In this document: piece by piece, positions 18,711 to 28,431 of the stretch
Position numbering within the stretch: the first letter of the stretch is position 1
Layout: each line of letters starts with the position of its first letter
DNA from: Niveibacterium umoris
GTDB taxonomy: Bacteria > Pseudomonadota > Gammaproteobacteria > Burkholderiales > Rhodocyclaceae
Direction of reading: 5' to 3'
Assembly: GCF_014197015.1 (NCBI RefSeq)
Contig: NZ_JACIET010000003.1
Location: 62,001 to 126,000, forward strand
DNA length: 64,000 nt
Program-made: the position numbers and the translations under genes
Notes under the pieces: generated by a model
Told to the model about the DNA's origin: nothing
What the model saw: only the letters and a program-made list of their open reading frames with translations
Databases searched by the model: none

Positions 18711-19678
18711 GCATCCCTCGCATCCCGGCCGTACTCACGGTCACCTTGAACCCGGCGCTCGACCACACGATCGAGGTCGACAGCCTGGCCCTCGGCGAGG
18801 TGAATCGTGCCCTCAGCATGCAGGTGGACGTGGGCGGCAAGGGCATCAACGTCGCCTCCTGCCTCGCCGACTTTGGCGTCGCTACCGGTGTGACCGGCCA
18901 ACTGGGGCGCGACAACGTCGCGCTCTTCGAAGCCCTGTTCGCCGCCAAGCGCATCGACAACCGCTTCGCCTATCTGGACGGGCTCACCCGCATCAATACC
19001 AAGCTGGTCGACCGCCGCAGCCGACAGACCACCGACATCAACATGCCCGGCCCCACCTTCGATGCTGGCGGTGCAGAAGCACTGCTGGGCCAGATCGAGC
19101 TTGAGATCGCCACACTGATGCCGGCCTGCCGCTGGGTGGTGCTGGCCGGCAGCCTGCCCCCGGGGCTCCCGGCCGACAGCTACGCGAGGATGGCCCGCAC
19201 CGCCCGCCGCCACGGTGCCCGCGTGGTGCTGGATGCCAGCGGCGCAGCCCTGCGCGCCGCGATTGCAGCAGGGGTAACGATCGCGAAGCCGAATCGCGCC
19301 GAGTTGTCGGAACTGGTCGGCGAACCGCTGCCGACACCGGGCGCCGTACTGCAGGCCGCGCGCGCCCTGATTGCAGCCGAGCACGGGCCGCAACAGGTTG
19401 TCGTGTCGATGGGCGGCGACGGTGCGCTGTTCGTCACCGCGCATGAGGCGCTGCACGCGCATCCGGCCGACATCACGCCGCTGTCCACCGTCGGCGCGGG
19501 TGACGCCATGGTCGCCGGCATCGTTGCCGGTGCCATCGAAACCCTGCCGCTGGCCGAACAGGCACAGCTGGCCACCGCGTTCTCGGCGGCCAAACTCGCC
19601 CGCCTCGGCCCGCACCTGCCATCCGCAGGCGCCGTCCGCGAACTTGCCCGCAGCATCCGCATCACCGCCGCCCGCTGA
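18707..19678 (+). CDS. fruK: 1-phosphofructokinase
   Basis: A 323-residue PfkB-family sugar kinase that converts fructose 1-phosphate, the product of FruA, to fructose 1,6-bisphosphate. It shows the sugar-binding GGKGINVAS segment near residue 45 and the catalytic anion-hole motif [11 protein letters not shown] with the base Asp. The ATG overlaps the fruB stop by four bases. It removes the presumed inducer of FruR, completing the regulatory loop. Length is standard. Confidence 0.96.
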   Translation: MSIPRIPAVLTVTLNPALDHTIEVDSLALGEVNRALSMQVDVGGKGINVASCLADFGVATGVTGQLGRDNVALFEALFAAKRIDNRFAYLDGLTRINTKLVDRRSRQTTDINMPGPTFDAGGAEALLGQIELEIATLMPACRWVVLAGSLPPGLPADSYARMARTARRHGARVVLDASGAALRAAIAAGVTIAKPNRAELSELVGEPLPTPGAVLQAARALIAAEHGPQQVVVSMGGDGALFVTAHEALHAHPADITPLSTVGAGDAMVAGIVAGAIETLPLAEQAQLATAFSAAKLARLGPHLPSAGAVRELARSIRITAAR

Positions 19679-19715
19679 ACCACACATACAGACACACCAC
19701 ACGAGGAGATCCACC

Positions 19716-21461
19716 ATGTCACGTATCGTTGCCGTGACCGCATGCCCCACCGGCATCGCGCACACATTCATGGCCGCAGAAGCGCTGGAGCAGGCCGCTG
19801 CCGCGCTTGGCCACAGCATCAAGGTCGAAACCCAGGGCTCGGTCGGCACCCGTAACCAGCTCGACGCGAACGACATCGCATCGGCCGAACTGGTCATCAT
19901 CGCCGCCGACACACAAGTGGCGAAGGAGCGCTTCGCCGGCAAACGCATTGTTGAAGTCGCCACCGCGCCCGCGATCCGCGATGCGCAAGGCCTGATCCGC
20001 ACTGCACTCAGTGCCACCCCGGCCCCCTCACCCGCGGCCCCGACGGCGACGCCACGCGCGGCCCATGGCGGGCCGCAAATCGTCGCCATCACCTCCTGCC
20101 CCACCGGCATCGCGCATACCTTCATGGCAGCCGAAGGGCTCGAAGGCGGCGCCAAGGCGGTCGGTTACACGATCAAGGTCGAGACCCAGGGCTCGGTCGG
20201 CGCGCAGAACGCACTGACGGCTGATGAAATCGCGAATGCCGAGATCGTCGTGATCGCGGCCGACACCAAGGTCGACAAAAGCCGCTTTGCCGGCAAGCGC
20301 ATCTACGAGACCAACACCAAGGCCGCCATCAACGACGGCGCGGCCCTGATCCGCACTGCGCTGACCGAAGCACGCGTCGGCGCCGCCGCTGACATGGCCG
20401 ACAAGGTGAAGGATGTGAAGGCCCAGCAATCGGCCGCGCGCACCGGTGCCTACAAGCACTTGATGACCGGCGTGTCCTTCATGATTCCCTTCGTCGTCGC
20501 GGGCGGCCTGCTGATCGCACTCGGCTTCGCACTGGGCGGCATCTATGTGTATGACGACGCACACAAGGGCACGCTGGGCTGGACGCTGTTCACGATCGGC
20601 GCGAAGAGCGGCTTTGCGCTGATGGTGCCGATCCTCGCCGGCTACATCGCACACTCGATCGCGGATCGCCCCGGCCTCGCGCCCGGCATGATCGGCGGCA
20701 TGATCGCCGCGTCGATCGGCTCAGGCTTCCTCGGCGGTATCGCCGCGGGCTTCCTCGCCGGCTACACGGTGAAATTCCTTAACGACAAGATCCAGCTCGG
20801 CCGCAACCTCGACGGCCTCAAGCCGGTGTTGATCCTGCCGCTGCTCGGCACCACCATCGTCGGCCTGCTGATGTACTACGTGGTCGGCGAGCCGGTGGCT
20901 GCAGTGCTCGGGGCGATTACCGCATGGCTCAAGGGCCTGCAGGGTTCGAGCGCGGTGTTCCTTGGCCTGCTGCTCGGTTCGATGATGGCCTTCGACATGG
21001 GCGGACCGATCAACAAGGCGGCCTACGCCTTCGCCACCGGCCTGCTCGGTAGCGATGTGTTCGCACCGATGGCCGCGGTGATGGCAGCCGGCATGACGCC
21101 GCCGTTGGGCATCGCGCTCGCGACGATGCTGTTCAAGAACCGCTTCTCGGAAGACGAACGCGAAGCAGGCAAGGCCACCGCAGTGCTCGGCATCTCCTTC
21201 ATCACCGAAGGCGCGATCCCCTTCGCGGCGAAGGACCCGCTGCGCGTGATCCCGGCACTGATGGCGGGTTCAGCCACCGCTGGCGCGCTGTCGATGGTGC
21301 TGGGCTGCACGCTGCGCGTGCCGCACGGCGGCGTGTTCGTGCTGCCGATTCCGAATGCGGTGGGCAACCTCGGCGGCTACATCCTCGCGCTGGTCGCGGG
21401 CACCGCGGTCACCGCCGTGGCGCTGTATGCGCTGAAGAAGCCGGTGGAAGCCACCGCCTGA
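19716..21461 (+). CDS. fruA: Fructose-specific PTS EIIBBC component
   Basis: A 581-residue permease with two tandem EIIB domains followed by EIIC. Both EIIB copies retain the phosphorylated cysteine in the motif [13 protein letters not shown]: Cys10 and Cys128. EIIC spans about residues 245-581 with multiple membrane helices and ends [14 protein letters not shown]. coli FruA has the same EIIB'-EIIB-EIIC order but its first copy is non-catalytic, so retention of both Cys is notable. The start ATG 19716 follows an ACGAGGAGAT ribosome site, 37 bp after fruK; longer readings run through fruK. Confidence 0.96.
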   Translation: MSRIVAVTACPTGIAHTFMAAEALEQAAAALGHSIKVETQGSVGTRNQLDANDIASAELVIIAADTQVAKERFAGKRIVEVATAPAIRDAQGLIRTALSATPAPSPAAPTATPRAAHGGPQIVAITSCPTGIAHTFMAAEGLEGGAKAVGYTIKVETQGSVGAQNALTADEIANAEIVVIAADTKVDKSRFAGKRIYETNTKAAINDGAALIRTALTEARVGAAADMADKVKDVKAQQSAARTGAYKHLMTGVSFMIPFVVAGGLLIALGFALGGIYVYDDAHKGTLGWTLFTIGAKSGFALMVPILAGYIAHSIADRPGLAPGMIGGMIAASIGSGFLGGIAAGFLAGYTVKFLNDKIQLGRNLDGLKPVLILPLLGTTIVGLLMYYVVGEPVAAVLGAITAWLKGLQGSSAVFLGLLLGSMMAFDMGGPINKAAYAFATGLLGSDVFAPMAAVMAAGMTPPLGIALATMLFKNRFSEDEREAGKATAVLGISFITEGAIPFAAKDPLRVIPALMAGSATAGALSMVLGCTLRVPHGGVFVLPIPNAVGNLGGYILALVAGTAVTAVALYALKKPVEATA

Positions 21462-21481
21462 CGCAGCACTTCACGCAAGCC

Positions 21482-21514
21482 AACGCCCGCCGGCTAAAAC
21501 CGGTGGGCGTTTTC
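21482..21514 (+). terminator. Intrinsic terminator of the fruBKA operon
   Basis: AACGCCCGCCGG (21482-21493) pairs with CCGGTGGGCGTT (21500-21511), one G-T pair, around CTAAAA, and is followed by TTTCC. It closes the fru operon 20 bp after fruA. Confidence 0.88.
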
Positions 21515-21586
21515 CGTTCTGCGGGCGACAATCTCGCGCATACGATCCGGGCCACGTCGAGCCTGGACAATCCGTGAGCCCCCGAC

Positions 21587-22933
21587 ATGACGCACGCCTC
21601 ACCCTCCGCCGCGCCGCCAGCGGTCAGCTTCCGCGAAGCCTTCCTGTTCTGGCTGAAGCTCGGCTTCATCAGCTTCGGTGGCCCCGCCGGGCAGGTTGCG
21701 ATCATGCATGCGGAACTGGTCGAGCGCCGCCGCTGGATCTCCGAGCGCCGCTTCCTGCATGCACTGAACTACTGCATGGTGCTGCCCGGCCCCGAGGCGC
21801 AGCAACTGGCGACCTACATCGGCTGGCTGATGCACCGCACCTGGGGCGGCATCGTGGCGGGCGCGCTGTTCGTGCTGCCTTCGCTGCTGATCCTGATCGC
21901 GCTGTCGTGGGTCTACATCGCCTTCGGCAATGTGCCGCTGGTCGCCGGGCTGTTCTACGGCATCAAGCCGGCCGTTACCGCAATCGTGGTGCAGGCGGCC
22001 CATCGCATCGGGTCGCGGGCACTGAAGAACAGCATCCTGTGGGGCATCGCGGCCGCGTCCTTCGTCGCGATCTTCGCGCTGAACCTGCCCTTCCCGACCA
22101 TCGTCGCGGCCGCGGCGCTGATCGGGTACTTCGGCGGCCGCGTGGCGCCTGAAACATTCAAGACCGGCGGCGGACACGGCAGTGCGCAGAAATCGTACGG
22201 CTTGGCGCTGATCGACGACGACACGCCTACGCCGCCGCATGCGCGCTTCCGCTGGGGCAGGCTGATGAGCATTGCGATCGTTGGCGCCGCGCTATGGCTG
22301 ATCCCGATGGGCCTGCTGGCCTTGCACTTCGGCTGGCGTCACGATCTGACGCAGATGGGCTGGTTCTTCACCAAGGCCGCGCTGCTGACCTTCGGCGGCG
22401 CCTACGCGGTGCTGCCGTACGTCTACCAGGGTGCCGTCACCCACTACGGCTGGCTGACGCCGACGCAGATGATCGACGGGCTCGCGCTGGGTGAAACGAC
22501 GCCCGGGCCGCTGATCATGGTGGTGGCCTTCGTCGGTTTTGTCGGCGGCTATGTGAAGGCGGTGTTCGGCCCCGACAGCCTGTTCCTCGCCGGCGCGGTG
22601 GCCGCCACGCTGGTGACCTGGTTCACCTTCCTGCCGTCCTTCCTCTTCATCCTCGCAGGCGGGCCGCTGGTCGAAGCGACGCACAACGACCTGAAGTTCA
22701 CCGCGCCACTCACCGCCATCACGGCAGCGGTGGTCGGCGTGATCCTCAACCTTGCGCTGTTCTTCGGCTACCACGTGCTGTGGCCGGCCGGGTTCTCGGG
22801 CCGCTTCGATGCGATATCAGCGGCCATTGCGGTTGCGGCTGCGATCGCCCTGTTCCGCTTCAAGCGCAATGTGATCCATGTGATCGGCGCTTGCGCCTTG
22901 CTCGGCCTGCTGGTGAAACTGGCTTGGGGCTGA
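21587..22933 (+). CDS. chrA: Chromate transporter ChrA (two-domain CHR)
   Basis: A 448-residue long-chain CHR transporter. Two homologous halves are visible, each opening with the CHR signature: FWLKLGFISFGGPAGQVAIM around residue 21-40 and FFTKAALLTFGGAYAVLPYV around residue 265. Each half carries the conserved PGP motif (LPGPEAQQLATY and TTPGPLIMV). The family exports chromate, driven by sulfate or proton exchange. No chrB or other chromate gene is adjacent, so the native anion is uncertain. The downstream MFS gene overlaps its end. Confidence 0.93.
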   Translation: MTHASPSAAPPAVSFREAFLFWLKLGFISFGGPAGQVAIMHAELVERRRWISERRFLHALNYCMVLPGPEAQQLATYIGWLMHRTWGGIVAGALFVLPSLLILIALSWVYIAFGNVPLVAGLFYGIKPAVTAIVVQAAHRIGSRALKNSILWGIAAASFVAIFALNLPFPTIVAAAALIGYFGGRVAPETFKTGGGHGSAQKSYGLALIDDDTPTPPHARFRWGRLMSIAIVGAALWLIPMGLLALHFGWRHDLTQMGWFFTKAALLTFGGAYAVLPYVYQGAVTHYGWLTPTQMIDGLALGETTPGPLIMVVAFVGFVGGYVKAVFGPDSLFLAGAVAATLVTWFTFLPSFLFILAGGPLVEATHNDLKFTAPLTAITAAVVGVILNLALFFGYHVLWPAGFSGRFDAISAAIAVAAAIALFRFKRNVIHVIGACALLGLLVKLAWG

Positions 22934-24165
22934 TCCGGCGCCTGCTGCTGCCCGACGGCGCCGAGCCGGCGGCCTTGCCGCTGCTCTGCGGGCGCGCGCT
23001 GCGTGCTCTCGTCGACGGCTATGTTGCGGTGCTGCTGCCGGCCTACCTGATCGCGCTCGGTTTCGGCACCTGGGAGGTGGGCGTCCTGGCGACCACCACG
23101 CTGGCGGGCTCCGCGCTTGCCACGCTGGCCCTCGGCGCGTGGGGGCACCGCTTCCACCACGCAGACCTGTTGCGCGCGACGGCCTTGCTGATGGCCGCGA
23201 CCGGTTTTGCCTTCGCGCTGGGATCGGCCTACTGGCCACTGCTGCTGGTGGCCTTCGTCGGGACGCTCAATCCAAGCTCCGGCGATGTCAGCGTCTTCCT
23301 GCCGCTGGAACATGCCCGCCTCGCCGACGCTGCGCAGGGCCCGGCGCGCACCACCTTGTTCGCGCGTTACAGCCTGCTCGGTGCGCTGTTCGCCGCCCTC
23401 GGCGCGCTGGCTGCCGGCGCGCCAGACTGGCTGGCCCAGCACACGACCCTGTCGCGAGTGAGTGCCCTGCGGGCGATGTTCTTCGGGTATGGCGTGGTGG
23501 GCCTTGGCGTGTGGTGGTTGTACCGCCGCCTGCCGGCACCGCACGCGGGCGCGCCGCGCCAACCAGCCGCGCTGAGTACCTCCCGCCCGGTGGTGCTGCG
23601 GCTGGCCGCGCTGTTCTCGATCGACTCATTCGCCGGTGGTCTGGTGATCAATGCCTTGCTCGCGCTCTGGCTGTTCCGCCGCTTCGATCTCTCGCTGACT
23701 GCTGCAGGCTCGTTCTTCTTCTGGGCAGGGCTGGCCTCGGCAGCCTCGCAGCTTGTCGCCCCACTTCTGGCGCGCCGCATTGGCCTCTTGAACACCATGG
23801 TGTTCACGCACATTCCCGCCAGCCTGTGCCTGATCGCTGCCGCCTTCGCCCCGCAGGTGGAAGTCGCCCTTGCGCTGATGCTGCTGCGCAGTCTGCTATC
23901 GCAGATGGACGTGCCGGCGCGCGGCGCCTTCGTGATGGCGGTGGTCACACCCGAAGAGCGCACCGCGGCAGCCAGTTTCACCGCGGTGCCGCGCAGCCTC
24001 GCCGCCGCCGCAAGCCCGGCGCTGGGTGGCGCGCTGTTCGCCGCTGGCTGGCTGGCCGCGCCGCTGGTGGCCTGCGGCGTGCTGAAGATCAGCTACGACC
24101 TTGCGCTGTGGTTCGCCTTCCGGCGCGTGGCCGCCCACCATGGCACCGCCACCTCAGCCGACTGA
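22924..24165 (+). CDS. MFS transporter
   Basis: A roughly 413-residue major facilitator with 12 predicted helices. Substrate is unknown; sequence shows GFGTWEVGVLATTTLAGSALATLALGAWGHRF, the loop 2-3 region of MFS proteins, and a matching second-half repeat starting near residue 215. The start is unresolved: no ATG fits, and TTG 22924 (reading MGLIRRLLLPDG) overlaps the last ten bases of chrA, which suggests translational coupling. The gene is convergent with the antiporter gene, 5 bp apart. Co-occurrence with chrA hints at a shared anion or metal-stress role, which is speculative. Confidence 0.85.
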   Translation: MGLIRRLLLPDGAEPAALPLLCGRALRALVDGYVAVLLPAYLIALGFGTWEVGVLATTTLAGSALATLALGAWGHRFHHADLLRATALLMAATGFAFALGSAYWPLLLVAFVGTLNPSSGDVSVFLPLEHARLADAAQGPARTTLFARYSLLGALFAALGALAAGAPDWLAQHTTLSRVSALRAMFFGYGVVGLGVWWLYRRLPAPHAGAPRQPAALSTSRPVVLRLAALFSIDSFAGGLVINALLALWLFRRFDLSLTAAGSFFFWAGLASAASQLVAPLLARRIGLLNTMVFTHIPASLCLIAAAFAPQVEVALALMLLRSLLSQMDVPARGAFVMAVVTPEERTAAASFTAVPRSLAAAASPALGGALFAAGWLAAPLVACGVLKISYDLALWFAFRRVAAHHGTATSAD

Positions 24166-24170
24166 ACTGA

Positions 24171-25238
24171 TCAGGGCACCAGCGAGAGGAACAGGAAGGC
24201 CGCGAAGATCACCAGATGCACCGCGCCCTGCATCAGGTTCGTGCGGCCGGTGCCCAGCGTGATCGTGCTGACCAGGCAGGCCAGCGTGAGCAGCACCAGG
24301 TCTTTCGGGTCGAGCCCCAGTACCAGCGGCAGGTGGAACCACACCGCCGCGAGCACGACCACCGGAATCGTCAGCCCGATGCTGGCGAGCGCCGAGCCCA
24401 GCGCGAGGTTCATGCTGGTCTGCAGCCGGTTGGACATCGCCGCCCTGAGTGCGGCGGTGGTCTCCGGCAGCAGCACCAGCATCGCGATGGCGATGCCGAT
24501 CACCGATTGCGGCGCGCCGGCAGCCTCGACCGCAGCCTCGATCCGCGGCGACAACACCTTCGCCAGCCCGACCACCGCCACCAGCGACACGAGCAAAAGC
24601 GCGAAACTGCCCCAGGCGGCCGCGTTGCTGGGCGGCGCCGCATGGACGTCGGCGTCGTCGGCGTGTTCAGGGGGCAGGAAATAGTCGCGATGCCGCACGG
24701 TCTGCACGAACACGAATACCGCCCAGAGCACCAGCGAAGCGACGGCGATGAAGAGCAGTTGCGAGGTCGAGTACAGCGCGAACGGCGCCGAGGTGGTGAA
24801 ATCCGGCAACACCAGCACCATCGCGGCCATCGTCACCAAGGCGGCAAGTGCCGGACCGGCACCTTCGGTGCGGAAGGACTGTTCGTGATGCCGCAGCGCG
24901 CCCGCCAGCAGGCAAGCGCCAACCACGCCCGAGCAGATGATCATCACCGTCGCATACACCGAATCGCGCGCCAGCGTGGCCTTCTCCGGCCCGCCCGCGA
25001 GCATCATCGAGACGATCAGCGCGACCTCGATCACCGTGATCGCCAACGCCAGCACGAGCGTGCCGAAGGGCTCGCCAACGCGGTGGGCCACCACTTCCGC
25101 ATGGTGCACCGCGGCCACCACAACCGCCATCAGCGCTGCCGCGCAGGCCAGGGTGAGCACGCCGCCGAGCGGCAACTGGAAGGCGGCAGCGAGGAGTGCC
25201 ACCGCCAGAACGGGAACAAGCGTGGGCCAGTGACGCAT
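24171..25238 (-). CDS. chaA: Calcium/sodium:proton antiporter, ChaA-like (CAX family)
   Basis: A 355-residue CaCA-superfamily cation antiporter. It has eleven or so helices and the two alpha repeats with their acidic signatures: EPFGTLVLALAITVIEVALIV near residue 57 and LLPETTAALRAAMSNRLQTSMNLALGSALASIG near residue 260. An acidic His-containing loop lies between the halves (residues about 195-215, EHADDADVHA). ChaA exchanges Ca2+ or Na+/K+ for H+ at alkaline pH. Monocistronic; AAGGA lies upstream of the ATG. Confidence 0.92.
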   Translation of the reverse strand: MRHWPTLVPVLAVALLAAAFQLPLGGVLTLACAAALMAVVVAAVHHAEVVAHRVGEPFGTLVLALAITVIEVALIVSMMLAGGPEKATLARDSVYATVMIICSGVVGACLLAGALRHHEQSFRTEGAGPALAALVTMAAMVLVLPDFTTSAPFALYSTSQLLFIAVASLVLWAVFVFVQTVRHRDYFLPPEHADDADVHAAPPSNAAAWGSFALLLVSLVAVVGLAKVLSPRIEAAVEAAGAPQSVIGIAIAMLVLLPETTAALRAAMSNRLQTSMNLALGSALASIGLTIPVVVLAAVWFHLPLVLGLDPKDLVLLTLACLVSTITLGTGRTNLMQGAVHLVIFAAFLFLSLVP

Positions 25239-25312
25239 GACAGCAGTCCTTTCAGATACAGATCGCCTCGGGGGTCATTGTGCCTGCGGGCTGCGCAAGC
25301 CGCCCACGCAGA

Positions 25313-25777
25313 TCAGATGCCTGCCGCGAATCCGTGTTGCCGCCAGGCTTCGTACGCGACCAGCGCTACGGTATTCGAGAGATTGATGCTGCGGTTGCCC
25401 GGCAACATCGGGACGCGCAGGCAGTGTTCGGCTTCGAACTCATCGCGGATCGCCTGCGGCAGGCCGGCCGTCTCGCAGCCGAACACCAGCACGTCATCCG
25501 GCGTGTAGCGCACGGTGTCGTAGCGCACCGTGCCGCGCGAGGTCAGGGCAAAGAAGCGCTTGCCCGCAAGCGCTGCGCGACAGGCCGCCCAGTCTTTGTG
25601 CACGGTGACGTGTGCGAGGTCGTGATAGTCCAGCCCCGCCCGCTTGAGCTGTTTGTCGGACAAGTCAAAACCCAGCGGTTCGACCAGATGCAGCCGCGCC
25701 CCCACATTGGCGCTGAGACGGATCGCGTTACCGGTGTTGGGCGGAATCTCGGGATGAACGAGGACGATGTCAAGCAT
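25313..25777 (-). CDS. trmL: tRNA (cytidine/uridine-34-2'-O)-methyltransferase TrmL
   Basis: A 154-residue SPOUT-class methyltransferase that 2'-O-methylates the wobble base of tRNA-Leu isoacceptors using S-adenosylmethionine. It is a minimal SPOUT domain with the N-terminal VHPEIPPNTGNAIRLSANVGA and the knotted C-terminal SAM site VFGCETAGLP and LPGNRSINLSNTVALVAYE, both diagnostic of TrmL (YibK). Length matches exactly. It is 3 bp downstream of the cupin gene and probably cotranscribed. Confidence 0.97.
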   Translation of the reverse strand: MLDIVLVHPEIPPNTGNAIRLSANVGARLHLVEPLGFDLSDKQLKRAGLDYHDLAHVTVHKDWAACRAALAGKRFFALTSRGTVRYDTVRYTPDDVLVFGCETAGLPQAIRDEFEAEHCLRVPMLPGNRSINLSNTVALVAYEAWRQHGFAAGI

Positions 25778-25780
25778 GGG

Positions 25781-26257
25781 TCAGTCCAGTTGGTTGCGCA
25801 GCGCCGCGATGTAATCGGCAACGCCCGCTTCACCCTCGGCCGGCGCCCAGGGCGCAAAGTCTTCCGGCGAAAACGGGACGTAGGGCCCGCCCTTCACCTC
25901 TATGAAAACGGTGCCCGGCTCCAGCGCCACGATGCTGTGCCACACGCCAAGCGGCACATGGATGCCGAAGGTATCGCCCCCCGCCCACGCCCGCGTTGCC
26001 TGGCGCACAGCGCCGTCGGCGTCGAATTCGAACAGCCCGAGGCTACCGCGCACGACCAGCAGTGTTTCTTCCTTGCCTGCATCCAGATGCCGATGCGGCC
26101 GCACGTAGCTGTCCGGCTCCATCGCATTGAAGAAACGCTGCGCCGGTTCGTCGGTGGAGGCGTGGAGGTTGAGGTTCTTGCGCCGGCGCGGCGTGGTGCG
26201 CGCGGCATCAATGGCCGGGGCAAGCAGATCAGTGTCGAGCAGTAGCGCGCGCGTCAT
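25781..26257 (-). CDS. WbuC family cupin-fold metalloprotein
   Basis: A 158-residue cupin of the WbuC family. The metal-binding motif is recognisable in SYVRPHRHLDAGKEETLLVVRG: two His and a Glu in the usual cupin motif 1 spacing, with the later motif 2 His in PLGVWHSI. WbuC proteins occur in O-antigen clusters and scattered elsewhere; their reaction is unknown. The start is ATG 26257; a longer frame adds 24 residues that overlap the terminator of the neighbouring gene. No polysaccharide genes surround it here. Confidence 0.85.
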   Translation of the reverse strand: MTRALLLDTDLLAPAIDAARTTPRRRKNLNLHASTDEPAQRFFNAMEPDSYVRPHRHLDAGKEETLLVVRGSLGLFEFDADGAVRQATRAWAGGDTFGIHVPLGVWHSIVALEPGTVFIEVKGGPYVPFSPEDFAPWAPAEGEAGVADYIAALRNQLD

Positions 26258-26264
26258 GATGCAT

Positions 26265-26297
26265 TCCTGAAAAGACAACGGGCGCCCGCAGGCGCCC
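26265..26297 (-). terminator. Intrinsic terminator of the barrel-protein gene
   Basis: GGGCGCC (26280-26286) pairs with GGCGCCC (26291-26297). Read on the minus strand, the stem is followed by GTTGTCTTTTC. It ends the gene at 26319 and lies at the ribosome site region of the cupin gene. Confidence 0.75.
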
Positions 26298-26318
26298 GCA
26301 TGTGGGCCGGCCAAAGGC

Positions 26319-26981
26319 TCAGAAGCCAACCGTGATGCCGATATTCGCCACCGGGTAGTACTGGAAGCGCTTCAACTCGTCGGACAGCTTGGCCTGTTCT
26401 GCCGCCGTATCCTGCTGCAGTTGCGTACAGGCCGGCGTGCCGACGATGGCGGAGCCACAGGTCGCATTCAGCGAGGTCTTGGGCGAGCCCTGGAACATCA
26501 CACCCAGGTCGAAGTAGAAATTGACGCCGGTGGTGGCGACGTTGCCATAGCCAATGCCGAGGTAAGGCGCAGCCTTGTTGCCCACGGTCACTTCACCGGC
26601 GACCGAACCGACCGCAGAGGCGGGGTAGACGTGGCCGTTGAGCGTATAGCTACCACCCGTCGGGGTGCCGGTCACGTCGATCTTGTTGTTGTTGAAGATG
26701 AAACCGCCGGTGATGCGGAACGGGCCAAGCGGGCTCCAGTCCAGCAGTGCACTTGCATTCGACAGCTTGAGCTTGCCGTCATACTTGACGTCGGTCTGCT
26801 CGATGCTGTTGCTGTAGTTCAGGTAGGAGTAGCCCACGCGCGCCAGCAAGGTTGGCGCCACGCTGAAACCGATGTCGCCGCCGATGCCGTTGGTACCGGC
26901 GCGGACACCGACGCCGACCGCCTGAGCCTGGGTGGCCGCTGCGACGCCAACGGCCAGCAGCGCGATCCGGATTGCCTTCAT
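26319..26981 (-). CDS. Outer membrane beta-barrel protein
   Basis: A 220-residue exported protein with a clean signal peptide (residues 1-21, cut after AQA) and alternating hydrophobic/polar strands. It ends in NIGITVGF, a C-terminal aromatic as recognised by the BAM complex. The strand pattern (GVGVRAGTNGIGGDIGF, LLARVGYSYLNYSN) and size fit small eight-stranded barrels. A two-Cys loop (residues about 178-187) and a charged helix follow before the last strand. The specific ligand or function is unknown. Start ATG 26981; the upstream extension overlaps the next gene. Confidence 0.82.
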   Translation of the reverse strand: MKAIRIALLAVGVAAATQAQAVGVGVRAGTNGIGGDIGFSVAPTLLARVGYSYLNYSNSIEQTDVKYDGKLKLSNASALLDWSPLGPFRITGGFIFNNNKIDVTGTPTGGSYTLNGHVYPASAVGSVAGEVTVGNKAAPYLGIGYGNVATTGVNFYFDLGVMFQGSPKTSLNATCGSAIVGTPACTQLQQDTAAEQAKLSDELKRFQYYPVANIGITVGF

Positions 26982-27081
26982 TGTTGTATCTCCCACAGTG
27001 TGAAGCGCGATTATCCGCGCGCAAGGCGCATGGCGCAAAGCGTCAGCGGCCAGACGTCGCGCGACTGCAACGCGGGCGCTT

Positions 27082-28431
27082 TTACAGCGCGCGCGCCAGT
27101 TCTTCGAGCCGCCGCGCGAGGCGCGCGATCTGCGCCCAGTCGTGGCTGACGATGTCCTGAGCATGCGCAAGCCCGTTGCGCAGGTTCTCCAGATCGCGGA
27201 TCAGGCGCTGGCTTTCGGCCTTGGAATTGCCGCGGATCACGGCGCGTGGCGTGTCGTCAATCGAGAGCGCAATGCGCAGCTTGTCCGACAGTTGCAGACA
27301 ATCGAGCAGTGCAGCGGGGCGCCCCGCCTCGGCCCGCATCGCCTGCATCGCGCGGGCTTTCTCGAGCCGCGCAGGGCCGATCAGCGCCGACCAGTCGAGA
27401 GACTGCCCACGCGAACGAATGCCTTCGGTGACCATCAGTTCGAGTCCGGTGATGATGCCGAACAGCCACATCCGTACTTCCGGGCCCTGCATCTGCCGCC
27501 GGCCGACAAAGCTGGTGACCTGATCGTGTTCGAGGATGAAGACATGGTCGTGGCGGGTCAGGGCGAGCACGACTTCTGACAGTGTAGCGTCAGCAGCGAG
27601 TTGCTGCGACGGCGCGAAGGCTTGCATCCCATCCCCGAATGTTCCGGTTGCCGCCGGGTCCGGTCGCACATAGCCGCGCACGACGCCGCGCTCGCGCACG
27701 CCAAGAATCTCGGGCGCCCCGGCGGGGTCAGCCGTCGCGACAGCCGTGCCTGTGTCGAACGAAAGCAAGGGTTCCGCGATATCCGCAGCCGTGAAGAATC
27801 GCGCGAACATGGCCAGCGTGCGGTGCGCGCGTGGCAGCGCGAGGAGTTCGGTCGCAGCCGGATCCTTATCGGGCTCCGGCAAACCCGCGCCTCCCACCCG
27901 TGTTCGCCACTTCTCGAGGGTCTTGCGTGCGCGCTGCATCAGCTTCGGATCCGCCTCGGTGAGCACGTCCAGCAGATCCGACATTTCACTCAGGAAGAGC
28001 CGCCCGAAGCCGGCATCGTGCTTGCAGATGTCCTGACAATTGTCGATCAGATCCGCCAGCTTCACCGTCTGCGCCCGTGCCGGTGCGCGCGCCAGATGGG
28101 CACGGTCGATCGCCTTGCGCGCGGCGCGGTTGCCGTCCTGCGACCGCGACACATCGGTCAGCGCATCCACCAGTTCGCGTACCGCGGGACCGAAGGTTCG
28201 GCCGATCTCTTCGATGGTCACCGGCGTATCTTCGACCACATCATGCAGCCAGGCCGCGGCCTGCATGGCGGGGTCGTCGGTCACCGATGCGACGATTTCG
28301 GCGACCCGCCGCAGGTGTTCCGAATACGGTTGCCCGGTGTACTTGCGCAGCTGACCGACCTGCTGATGCGCAAGCGTGGCAAACGCTTGCGCGGCATCGA
28401 CCAGGGCCGCGCCATCGAGGACATCAGCCAC
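27082..28431 (-). CDS. SpoT/MESH1-like HD hydrolase with C-terminal CBS-like region
   Basis: A 449-residue protein starting at GTG 28431. Residues 15-165 are an HD domain of the RelA/SpoT/MESH1 type: GQLRKYTGQPYSEHL, the HD pair in LHDVVEDT (His63-Asp64) and VKLADLIDN all match the (p)ppGpp hydrolase motifs. No synthetase, TGS or ACT domain is present. The middle part (about 235-370) looks like a degenerate CBS-type sensor ('LSEVVLALTRHDHVFIL' pattern), and a helical tail follows. The GTG overlaps the stop of the outer-membrane factor gene by 8 bp, so it is the last gene of the RND pump operon. Alarmone hydrolysis is inferred from motifs only. Confidence 0.8.
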   Translation of the reverse strand: MADVLDGAALVDAAQAFATLAHQQVGQLRKYTGQPYSEHLRRVAEIVASVTDDPAMQAAAWLHDVVEDTPVTIEEIGRTFGPAVRELVDALTDVSRSQDGNRAARKAIDRAHLARAPARAQTVKLADLIDNCQDICKHDAGFGRLFLSEMSDLLDVLTEADPKLMQRARKTLEKWRTRVGGAGLPEPDKDPAATELLALPRAHRTLAMFARFFTAADIAEPLLSFDTGTAVATADPAGAPEILGVRERGVVRGYVRPDPAATGTFGDGMQAFAPSQQLAADATLSEVVLALTRHDHVFILEHDQVTSFVGRRQMQGPEVRMWLFGIITGLELMVTEGIRSRGQSLDWSALIGPARLEKARAMQAMRAEAGRPAALLDCLQLSDKLRIALSIDDTPRAVIRGNSKAESQRLIRDLENLRNGLAHAQDIVSHDWAQIARLARRLEELARAL

